A DNA stretch of 32,955 bases from Chitinophagaceae bacterium UBA3961. Its GTDB lineage: Bacteria > Bacteroidota > Bacteroidia > Chitinophagales > Chitinophagaceae. The stretch spans positions 1-32,955 of the forward strand of contig DGDD01000113.1 of the NCBI GenBank assembly GCA_002385265.1, read 5' to 3'. Both the position numbers and the translations under genes were made by a program. This document shows, piece by piece, positions 26,485 to 32,955 of this stretch; positions within the stretch are counted from its first letter, which is position 1, and every line of letters starts with the position of its first letter. The notes beneath the pieces were generated by a model, which saw only the letters and a list, made by a program, of their open reading frames with translations, was not told where the DNA came from and ran no database searches.

Positions 26485-26583
26485 ATGAACAAATTGATCA
26501 ATAAAAATCTCCTCAACACACTCGTAGTAGTGGTGGTGATTATTATTGTCATTCCGTTCATCAATGGAGGTGGTATCAACTAG
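26485..26583 (+). CDS. Branched-chain amino acid leader peptide (ilv attenuation)
   Basis: A 32-codon ORF beginning MNKLINKNLLNTL and containing the uninterrupted run LVVVVVIIIVI (codons 13-23), ending PFINGGGIN then TAG at 26581. Seventeen of 32 residues are Leu, Val or Ile. It sits directly after the ilv promoter and before an intrinsic terminator and ilvE. Such leaders (compare enterobacterial ilvL and ivbL) have no function as proteins; ribosome stalling on Val/Ile/Leu codons when the charged tRNAs are scarce decides whether transcription goes on. Here the codons for Gly28-Gly30 carry GGAGGTGG, the proposed antiterminator arm, which a ribosome at the stop codon would cover and a ribosome stalled at codons 14-23 would leave free. 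Confidence 0.88.
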   Translation: MNKLINKNLLNTLVVVVVIIIVIPFINGGGIN

Positions 26584-26616
26584 TATTAACACAACTAAAA
26601 TATAGAACCCGCCTCC
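26566..26616 (+). promoter_or_regulatory. Proposed antiterminator pairing of the ilv leader
   Basis: GGAGGTGG (26566-26573, inside the leader ORF) can pair over 8 bp, with one G-U, with CCGCCTCC (26609-26616), which includes most of the 5' arm of the terminator. The two structures are therefore mutually exclusive. ATCTCC (26507-26512) can pair with GGAGGT (26566-26571) as an early competing hairpin that would favour termination in untranslated RNA. Confidence 0.65.
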
Positions 26617-26634
26617 AACTGAGGCGGGTTTTTT
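26606..26634 (+). terminator. ilv attenuator terminator
   Basis: AACCCGCCTC (26606-26615) and GAGGCGGGTT (26621-26630) make a perfect 10-bp GC-rich stem with a CAACT loop and a T-run 26629-26634, followed by GTTTTT. It lies between the leader peptide stop and the ilvE start (30 nt to ATG), so it can control the whole ilvEDBNC unit. Confidence 0.92.
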
Positions 26635-26664
26635 GTTTTTGACCTTACTAAAAACTACGGCAAT

Positions 26665-27555
26665 ATGGCAAACTATTACAACGAACAAACCATTCTATTC
26701 CTCGACGGGGAATATGTTGCAGCGAAAGATGCAAAGGTTGACTTATACAGTCAAAGCTTGCATTACGGCTATTCTGTTTTCGAAGGCATTCGCTCCTATA
26801 AAACTGCAGCAGGTACCACCAAAATATTCAAAGAAGTGGAGCACTTCGAGCGTTTGAAGCATTCCGCTCAAAGCTTGAACATGCCTTTCCCATGGAAAGT
26901 AGAAGCTTTGATCAAAGCAACCTACGAAGTGTTAAGTAGAAATGGCATTCATGACGCTTATATTAGACCGTTAGTATATGCACCCGCTAATATGAGCTTC
27001 GCTAAAAACGAAGTTTCTCATATCACCATTCAAGCTTGGGAAATGGCTCCGTTCTTGGGTGATAAGTTGCTTCGTATCATGACCTCTTCTTTTCAACGTC
27101 CCAATCCAAAAGGATTTAAGATCACCGCAAAAGCAAGTGGTCACTATGTGAATTCTATCATGGCCAGTCAAGAAGCCAAATCAAAAGGCTTTGACGAAGC
27201 ATTGTTAACCGATATGAACGGATTTGTAGCAGAAGGTCCTGGTGCCAATTTATTCTTCGAAAAGGACGGAAAATTATTTACTCCCTCCACCGGAAATATT
27301 TTACCCGGTATCACACGTGCTACCGTTCTCGAATTGTGCAAAGAAATGGATGTGGAGGTAGAAGAAAAGCAATGCACCATGGAAGAGCTAAAGTCTGCCG
27401 ATGCCGCATTTTTCTGCGGAACTGCTGCTGAAATTGTGGGCTTTGAAAGCATTGATAGTTATAAGTTCCCGAAACCATGGAACAGAACCATTAGTAAAGT
27501 TATTCAAACGAATTATAAAAATCTGGTAACAGAAAAACAAGGAGCTCTGGTTTAA
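26665..27555 (+). CDS. ilvE: Branched-chain amino acid aminotransferase
   Basis: Catalyses the last step of Ile, Val and Leu synthesis by transferring the amino group of glutamate to the 2-oxo acids; PLP-dependent, cytoplasmic. It is 296 residues, a class IV aminotransferase. Marks: LHYGYSVFEGIRSYKT near the N-terminus, the PLP Lys156 in TAKASGHYVNS, DEALLTDMNGFVAEGPGANLFF, TPSTGNILPGITRATV and the C-terminal FCGTAAEIVGFESID. It is the first structural gene after the attenuator and is followed by ilvD after 12 bp. Confidence 0.95.
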   Translation: MANYYNEQTILFLDGEYVAAKDAKVDLYSQSLHYGYSVFEGIRSYKTAAGTTKIFKEVEHFERLKHSAQSLNMPFPWKVEALIKATYEVLSRNGIHDAYIRPLVYAPANMSFAKNEVSHITIQAWEMAPFLGDKLLRIMTSSFQRPNPKGFKITAKASGHYVNSIMASQEAKSKGFDEALLTDMNGFVAEGPGANLFFEKDGKLFTPSTGNILPGITRATVLELCKEMDVEVEEKQCTMEELKSADAAFFCGTAAEIVGFESIDSYKFPKPWNRTISKVIQTNYKNLVTEKQGALV

Positions 27556-27567
27556 GAGATTGATATT

Positions 27568-29253
27568 ATGAGCGTGGAATTAAACAAATACAGTAAGACG
27601 ATTACACAAGACCCTACGCAACCCGCTGCACAAGCGATGTTGTACGGAATTGGTTTAACTGACGAAGACCTTAAGAAAGCACAAGTTGGTGTAGCCAGTA
27701 TGGGTTACGATGGAAATACGTGTAACATGCACTTGAACGACCTTGCCAAAATTGTGAAGTCGAGTGTATGGCAGAATGATTTGGTAGGATTGATCTTCAA
27801 CACCATTGGCGTAAGCGATGGTATCAGCAATGGTACCGATGGGATGCGCTATTCTTTGGTGAGCCGCGATATTATTGCCGATAGTATTGAAGCAGTATGT
27901 GGCGCTCAGTATTATGATGCATTGATTGCATTGCCCGGTTGCGATAAGAACATGCCCGGATCTGTAATTGCGATGGGACGATTGAATCGCCCTGCAATAA
28001 TGGTGTACGGCGGAACCATTGCTCCCGGTCACTATAAAGGACAAGACCTGAACATCGTTTCAGCGTTTGAAGCACTCGGTCAAAAAATTGCAGGTCAACT
28101 CGATGAAGGCGATTTCAAAGGAATCGTAATGAACAGTTGTCCCGGCGCCGGTGCTTGCGGCGGTATGTACACTGCCAATACAATGGCCTCAGCGATCGAA
28201 GCCTTAGGCATGAGCTTGCCCTATTCTTCCTCTAACCCTGCGCTCAGCGATGAAAAAAAGAAAGAATGTGACGAAGCCGGGAAAGCCATTCGTCTCTTGT
28301 TGGAAAAAGATATCAAACCAAAAGATATCATGACACGCAAGGCTTTCGAAAACGCGATCACTGTGATCATGACCTTGGGTGGTAGTACCAATGCGGTTTT
28401 ACACCTCATTGCCATGGCGAAAAGTGTGGATGTTCCTTTAACACAGGATGATATCCAGGCTATCAGTGATCGCATTCCGGTGTTGGCCGATTTCAAACCA
28501 AGTGGTAAATACCTCATGCAAGATCTACATGAACACGGTGGTGTTCCTTCTGTAATGAAGTACTTGTTGCAAAAAGGTTTGCTGCATGGCGATTGCTTAA
28601 CTGTTACCGGAAAAACATTGGCAGAGAACTTAGCAACCGTTCCGGATTTGGATTTTGAATCTCAAAAGATCATCTACCCACTCGAAAATCCAATCAAAGC
28701 TACCGGCCACTTGCAGATTCTCTATGGTAATTTGGCTTTAGGCGGCAGCGTTGCAAAAATCAGTGGTAAAGAAGGAGAGAAGTTTACAGGACCTGCGCGC
28801 GTATTTGACGGTGAAAAAGAATTGATAGCAGGTATTGAAAATAAAAGAGTACAACCCGGCGACGTAGTGGTGATTCGTTACGTTGGACCGAAAGGCGCTC
28901 CGGGAATGCCCGAAATGTTGAAACCAACATCAGCCATCATTGGAGCAGGATTGGGCAAATCAGTTGCATTAATTACGGATGGTCGATTTAGTGGTGGAAC
29001 CCATGGATTCGTCGTCGGTCACATCACTCCCGAAGCACACGAAGGTGGTTTAATTGGAATTGTAGAAGACAACGATATTATTGAACTCGATGCAACGAAA
29101 AATACCATCAACTTGAAAGTTGCGCCGGAAGTGATAGAACAGCGCAAGCAACAATGGAAACAACCCAATTTAAAAGTAACAAAAGGAATCCTTTATAAAT
29201 ATGCTAAGCACGTTAAATCAGCCGCAGAAGGCTGCGTTACAGACGAAGACTGA
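27568..29253 (+). CDS. ilvD: Dihydroxy-acid dehydratase
   Basis: Dehydrates 2,3-dihydroxy-isovalerate and 2,3-dihydroxy-3-methylvalerate to the 2-oxo acids of valine and isoleucine synthesis; an Fe-S enzyme. It is 561 residues, the usual size. Three Cys expected to hold the cluster are C52 (GNTCNMHL), C125 (GCDKNMPGS) and C197 ([16 protein letters not shown]). The C-terminal swivel domain has [18 protein letters not shown]. The stop is TGA and lies 53 bp inside the next gene, the only TGA-terminated intact gene here, which shows TGA is read as stop. Genes up- and downstream are in the same operon. Confidence 0.97.
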   Translation: MSVELNKYSKTITQDPTQPAAQAMLYGIGLTDEDLKKAQVGVASMGYDGNTCNMHLNDLAKIVKSSVWQNDLVGLIFNTIGVSDGISNGTDGMRYSLVSRDIIADSIEAVCGAQYYDALIALPGCDKNMPGSVIAMGRLNRPAIMVYGGTIAPGHYKGQDLNIVSAFEALGQKIAGQLDEGDFKGIVMNSCPGAGACGGMYTANTMASAIEALGMSLPYSSSNPALSDEKKKECDEAGKAIRLLLEKDIKPKDIMTRKAFENAITVIMTLGGSTNAVLHLIAMAKSVDVPLTQDDIQAISDRIPVLADFKPSGKYLMQDLHEHGGVPSVMKYLLQKGLLHGDCLTVTGKTLAENLATVPDLDFESQKIIYPLENPIKATGHLQILYGNLALGGSVAKISGKEGEKFTGPARVFDGEKELIAGIENKRVQPGDVVVIRYVGPKGAPGMPEMLKPTSAIIGAGLGKSVALITDGRFSGGTHGFVVGHITPEAHEGGLIGIVEDNDIIELDATKNTINLKVAPEVIEQRKQQWKQPNLKVTKGILYKYAKHVKSAAEGCVTDED

Positions 29254-30952
29254 GGAACTCAGCGGCTCTGAAATCGTTCTTCGCGCGTTGATCGCCGAAG
29301 GCGTTGAAACCATCTTTGGTTATCCGGGTGGTGCCATCATGCCCATTTATGATGCACTGTACGATTATAATGATCAATTGAAGCACATCCTCGTTCGTCA
29401 CGAACAAGGTGCTATTCATGCTGCACAAGGCTTTGCGCGCATCAGCGGCAAATGCGGTGTGGTATTCGCAACCAGCGGACCCGGCGCTACCAATTTGGTG
29501 ACCGGTTTGGCCGATGCTCAAATTGACAGTACACCGGTAGTATGTATCACCGGACAAGTATTCGCTCACTTGTTGGGTACCGATGCCTTCCAAGAAACCG
29601 ATGTGATCAATATCACAACACCTATTACTAAATGGAACTATCAAGTAACCGATGCCAGCGAAATTGCAGAGGTATTGGCGAAAGCATTCTATATCGCAAA
29701 AAGCGGTCGTCCCGGACCGGTAGTAATTGATATCACCAAAAATGCACAAATTCAAAAAGTGCCTTTTAGTGGATACCAACCTTGCAACCACATCCGTAGC
29801 TATCGCCCCAAACCAATTGTTCGTAAAGAATACATTCAGGAAGCTGCGAAGTTGATCAACGAAGCTGAACGTCCTTTTGTAATTTTTGGACAAGGGGTTA
29901 TTCTTGGACAAGCAGAAAATGAATTCTTGAAATTTATTGAGAAAGGGGGATTGCCCGCTGCTTGGACCATCATGGGAATGAGTGCCATTCCAACCGATCA
30001 CCCGCTAGGAGTAGGTATGTTGGGCATGCATGGTAACTATGGTCCGAATTTACTCACCAATGAATGCGATGTATTGATTGCTGTTGGTATGCGTTTCGAC
30101 GACCGTGTAACCGGCCGCCTCGATAAATATGCAAAACAAGCGAAAGTAATTCACCTCGATATTGATCCGGCAGAAATTGATAAAAACGTTAAAGCAACCG
30201 TTCCTGTATGGGGCGATTGTAAAGAAACGCTGCCCCTTCTTACAGAATTGATCGAGCAAAAAACCTATTCTACATGGTTGCAGAAATTCGAAGACTGTAA
30301 GCTAAAAGAACAACAGAAAGTAGTGGTACCTGAATTGAATCCAACATCGGACATTATGACGATGGGAGAAGTGATCAGAGTATTGAATGAACTCACAGAA
30401 GGGAATGCAGCTATTGTAACGGACGTAGGTCAGCACCAAATGGTAGCTTGTAGATACGCCAACATGAACCAATCGAAGAGCAATATTACTTCGGGCGGTT
30501 TGGGTACCATGGGCTTTGCTTTACCGGCAGCTATCGGTGCAAAATTTGGTGCACCAGACAGAACCGTAGTAGCTGTAATTGGTGATGGCGGATTTCAAAT
30601 GACTTTGCAAGAATTGGGAACCATCATGCAATTCAAGCCTGCAGTGAAAATTTTGATTTTAAACAACTGCTTTTTAGGTATGGTGCGTCAATGGCAGCAA
30701 TTGTTCCATGAACGTCGTTATTCATTTGTAGACATTACCAGCCCCGACTTTGTTCAAGTAGCGAAAGGCTATTATATCGAAGGTGCTCGTATTTCAAAGC
30801 GTGAAGAGCTGAAAGATGCGGTGAAGAAGATGCTCGACCACGACGGTAGTTATTTATTGGAAGTGATGGTAGGAAAAGAAAACAACGTATTCCCAATGGT
30901 GCCTCAAGGTAGAGGTGTAGCGGAAATCGTTTTAGGAGCAGATGAAGTTTAA
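29201..30952 (+). CDS. ilvB: Acetolactate synthase, catalytic (large) subunit
   Basis: Condenses two pyruvates, or pyruvate with 2-oxobutyrate, to acetolactate or acetohydroxybutyrate; needs ThDP, FAD and Mg2+. It is 583 residues. Marks: N-terminal [23 protein letters not shown], catalytic Glu68 in [29 protein letters not shown], the FAD-region [15 protein letters not shown], and the ThDP/Mg motif [17 protein letters not shown]...LNN. ATG 29201 overlaps the end of ilvD by 53 bp in another frame; no better start follows before the conserved N-terminus, so translational coupling is likely. The regulatory subunit gene ilvN follows after 21 bp. Confidence 0.97.
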   Translation: MLSTLNQPQKAALQTKTEELSGSEIVLRALIAEGVETIFGYPGGAIMPIYDALYDYNDQLKHILVRHEQGAIHAAQGFARISGKCGVVFATSGPGATNLVTGLADAQIDSTPVVCITGQVFAHLLGTDAFQETDVINITTPITKWNYQVTDASEIAEVLAKAFYIAKSGRPGPVVIDITKNAQIQKVPFSGYQPCNHIRSYRPKPIVRKEYIQEAAKLINEAERPFVIFGQGVILGQAENEFLKFIEKGGLPAAWTIMGMSAIPTDHPLGVGMLGMHGNYGPNLLTNECDVLIAVGMRFDDRVTGRLDKYAKQAKVIHLDIDPAEIDKNVKATVPVWGDCKETLPLLTELIEQKTYSTWLQKFEDCKLKEQQKVVVPELNPTSDIMTMGEVIRVLNELTEGNAAIVTDVGQHQMVACRYANMNQSKSNITSGGLGTMGFALPAAIGAKFGAPDRTVVAVIGDGGFQMTLQELGTIMQFKPAVKILILNNCFLGMVRQWQQLFHERRYSFVDITSPDFVQVAKGYYIEGARISKREELKDAVKKMLDHDGSYLLEVMVGKENNVFPMVPQGRGVAEIVLGADEV

Positions 30953-30973
30953 TCACCTTTCAAACAACAAACA

Positions 30974-31564
30974 ATGAGCAAACAGGAATATACCATAACC
31001 GTTTATACCGAGAACCAAATTGGCTTGCTCGCACGCATTGCCATCATGTTCTCAAGAAGAAAAATCAACATCGAAAGTTTAAACACTTCATCGAGTGAAG
31101 TAGAAAGCGTTCACCGTTTTACAATTGTGATTCACGAAACAGAAGAAGTAGTTCGCAAACTCTGCCGTCAAATTGAAAAACAAGTAGAAGTTTTGAAAGC
31201 CTACTATAATACCGACGATGAAATTGTATGGCAAGAAGTGGCTTTGTACAAAGTGCCTACCGATGAAATTGCAGAGAAGGTAAAAGTAGAACGCTTACTT
31301 CGTGAGAATGGAGCAAGAGCGGTGTTGATTCGTAAGGATTATACCATTTTTGAAACCAGTGGCCATCGCGACGAAACAGACAAACTGATCACAGTATTGG
31401 AGCCCTATGGTTTGATAGAATTTGTAAGAAGCGCTCGCGTAGCCATTATTAAAAACAGCGAAGGATTCCATAAGAAATTGAGAGATTTCGAATTAAGAGA
31501 ACCTGGAGAAGAGGTGGTCGAGAACGAATATCTCGGTGATCAAGAGCATGTATTTTCTATGTAA
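30974..31564 (+). CDS. ilvN: Acetolactate synthase, regulatory (small) subunit
   Basis: A protein of 196 residues. The N-terminal ACT domain (~5-75) has YTITVYTENQIGLLARIAIMF split around the Val/Leu-binding loop and SLNTSSSEVESVHRFTIVI; the C-terminal ALS small-subunit domain (~85-165, LYKVPTDEIAEKVKVERLLREN and VEFVRSARVAIIKNSEG) follows. There is a ~30-residue acidic tail (REPGEEVVENEYLGDQEH) beyond the usual length of ~165. It binds IlvB, raises its activity, and normally gives valine feedback inhibition. It is between ilvB and ilvC in the same operon. Confidence 0.93.
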   Translation: MSKQEYTITVYTENQIGLLARIAIMFSRRKINIESLNTSSSEVESVHRFTIVIHETEEVVRKLCRQIEKQVEVLKAYYNTDDEIVWQEVALYKVPTDEIAEKVKVERLLRENGARAVLIRKDYTIFETSGHRDETDKLITVLEPYGLIEFVRSARVAIIKNSEGFHKKLRDFELREPGEEVVENEYLGDQEHVFSM

Positions 31565-31603
31565 ACAACAATATACTTAACCAAAGCAATCACAGAGCTG
31601 AGT

Positions 31604-31646
31604 ATTCAGCATCAACGATTCAGCAAACACTTTAAACAATTCAGCA
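31604..31646 (+). repeat. Three direct repeats of ATTCAGCA before ilvC
   Basis: Exact copies at 31604-31611, 31618-31625 and 31639-31646, starts 14 and 21 bases apart (both multiples of 7), the last directly against the ilvC ATG. They fill the 82-bp ilvN-ilvC gap. They could be a protein or RNA binding site or translational enhancer; function unknown. Confidence 0.7.
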
Positions 31647-32717
31647 ATGGCAAAATTAAATTTCGGCGGGGTGGAAGAAAATGTAGTAACCCGCGACGAG
31701 TTCCCTTTAGCAAAAGCACAAGAAGTATTAAAGAACGAAACTGTAGCAGTAATCGGTTATGGTGTTCAAGGACCTGGTCAGGCTTTGAACCAACGCGATA
31801 ATGGTATCAACGTAATCGTTGGTCAACGTAAGAATTCTAAAACTTGGGATAAAGCAATCGCAGATGGTTTTGTTCCCGGTGAAACTTTATTCGAAATCGA
31901 AGAAGCCTTGGAAAGAGGTACCATCATTTGTTATTTATTAAGTGATGCGGCTCAAATCGCTTTGTGGCCTACCGTTAAAAAGCATTTGACAACCGGTAAA
32001 GCACTTTATTTCTCACATGGTTTCGGTATCACTTTCAACGAACAAACAGGGATCGTTCCTCCTGCAGATGTAGACGTATTCCTCGTTGCTCCGAAAGGGT
32101 CAGGTACTTCTCTTCGTCGTATGTTCTTGCAAGGACGTGGATTGAATAGCTCTTACGCTATTTTCCAAGATGCTACCGGTAAAGCAAAAGAGCGCGTTAT
32201 TGCCCTCGGTATTGCAGTAGGTAGTGGTTATTTGTTTGAAACAGATTTCCGTAAAGAAGTATACAGCGATTTAACCGGTGAACGCGGTACCTTGATGGGT
32301 GCTATTCAAGGGATCTTCGCTGCTCAATACCAAGTATTGCGCGATAAAGGACATACTCCTTCTGAAGCATTCAACGAAACAGTGGAAGAATTGACACAAT
32401 CATTGATGCCATTGGTAGCTGAAAACGGTATGGACTGGATGTATGCCAACTGTTCTACAACCGCTCAACGTGGTGCCTTGGATTGGTGGAAAAAATTCCG
32501 TGATGCAACAGCTCCTGTATTCCGTGAGTTGTATGAAAGCGTAGCTACCGGTAAGGAAAGTCAACGTTCTATTGACTCTAACTCTCAACCTGATTACCGT
32601 GAGAAATTAGAGCAAGAATTGAAAGAATTACGTGAAAGCGAGATGTGGCAAGCGGGTAAAACAGTACGTTCTTTGCGTCCTGAAAACCAGCCTGCGAAGT
32701 CTGAAGCTATTGTATAA
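31647..32717 (+). CDS. ilvC: Ketol-acid reductoisomerase (class I)
   Basis: Isomerises and reduces acetolactate or acetohydroxybutyrate to the dihydroxy acids for IlvD, using NAD(P)H and Mg2+. It is 356 residues, a class I (short) enzyme with a slightly extended C-terminus. Marks: Rossmann loop GYGVQGPGQ (37-45), the cofactor loop GQRKNSKTW (Arg, Lys and Ser suggest NADPH), HGFGITF, VAPKGSGTSLRRMF, and the metal/substrate site DLTGERGTLMGAIQG; C-terminal NGMDWMYANCSTTAQRGALDWW. It is the last gene of the ilvEDBNC unit and is followed by a strong terminator. Confidence 0.95.
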   Translation: MAKLNFGGVEENVVTRDEFPLAKAQEVLKNETVAVIGYGVQGPGQALNQRDNGINVIVGQRKNSKTWDKAIADGFVPGETLFEIEEALERGTIICYLLSDAAQIALWPTVKKHLTTGKALYFSHGFGITFNEQTGIVPPADVDVFLVAPKGSGTSLRRMFLQGRGLNSSYAIFQDATGKAKERVIALGIAVGSGYLFETDFRKEVYSDLTGERGTLMGAIQGIFAAQYQVLRDKGHTPSEAFNETVEELTQSLMPLVAENGMDWMYANCSTTAQRGALDWWKKFRDATAPVFRELYESVATGKESQRSIDSNSQPDYREKLEQELKELRESEMWQAGKTVRSLRPENQPAKSEAIV

Positions 32718-32729
32718 TGGATCTTCTCT

Positions 32730-32772
32730 AAGGGGCTCCTGGGGTACCCTACCTCAGGAGCCCCTTTTTTTA
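32730..32772 (+). terminator. Intrinsic terminator after ilvC
   Basis: AAGGGGCTCCTG (32730-32741) and CAGGAGCCCCTT (32755-32766) form a perfect 12-bp stem with a 13-base loop and an 8-T run (32765-32772). It ends the ilv operon. Confidence 0.95.
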
Positions 32773-32955
32773 ATTAATAATTGATAATTAATAATTAATA
32801 ATGGGGGAACCCACCAACTTTCATATTTGTTGCTCTTAACGATGAATTTTGCAGTAGTAAGTACAAAGAATGTTGTTCAACCTATTTACTAGAATTATCA
32901 ATATCAGACTATTTCAACGCGTGTATTTCAATTCTTAATTATTAATTCTTAATTA
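32770..32955. repeat. AT-rich intergenic repeat blocks at the window end
   Basis: TTAATTAATAATTGATAATTAATAATTAATAAT (32771-32802, given here as a consensus of 8- to 11-base units) and AATTCTTAATTATTAATTCTTAATTA at the very end are the same AT-rich module that sits after other genes in the window. Between them (32805-32930) no real gene is seen, only a 16-codon ORF at 32842. The contig may end here because the repeat is present in many copies. Confidence 0.6.

Noticed and set aside
29237..30001. 254-codon open frame antisense to ilvB
   Set aside because: It is a shadow of a strongly coding ilvB frame, has no recognisable motif and no own promoter that I can see.

Overview
The window looks like one end of a draft contig from a member of the Bacteroidota, most likely family Chitinophagaceae. 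The family is inferred from gene content, from promoters of the TTG / TAnnTTTG type, and from a SusC/SusD pair; no 16S gene is present. The first 13 bases are identical to the 3' end of the standard Illumina adapter. The last bases are an AT-rich repeat. Both fit an assembly boundary.

Positions 1-11.0 kb hold a glycan-uptake type locus on the + strand: a ROK-family regulator, a SusC-like TonB-dependent transporter broken by one in-frame TGA, its SusD-like lipoprotein partner, a large secreted VCBS/FG-GAP protein with an ASPIC/UnbV domain, and a PAP2-type vanadium-haloperoxidase-like enzyme. A SNF2 helicase follows on the - strand (11.4-14.2 kb). A secreted GH78 alpha-L-rhamnosidase and a carboxylesterase, overlapping by one base, occupy 14.8-19.0 kb. 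A secreted M1 aminopeptidase and an unrecognised 515-residue helical protein lie on the - strand (19.4-23.8 kb).

Positions 24.0-32.7 kb are a branched-chain amino acid cluster on the + strand: leuA, leuB, then ilvE-ilvD-ilvB-ilvN-ilvC, closed by a strong intrinsic terminator. LeuC, LeuD and IlvA are not in the window. The best find is between leuB and ilvE: a near-consensus Bacteroidota promoter inside an 11-bp inverted repeat, a 32-codon leader peptide with a Leu/Val/Ile run (LVVVVVIIIVI), an intrinsic terminator, and an 8-bp segment at the end of the leader ORF that can pair with the terminator's 5' arm. This is the layout of ribosome-mediated attenuation. The leuA leader also has a long hairpin plus T-run placed 27 nt before the start codon, so leuA may be attenuated too.

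The intergenic regions of the first 22 kb carry a mosaic repeat family made of shared modules (AT-rich TAATTAATAATT blocks, purine-rich GAGGAACGAGGA blocks, CTGTGGTCAAAA and TCTGCGGT...GCGGTGAAT blocks, plus two heptanucleotide tandem arrays). In places it runs into the 3' ends of genes.
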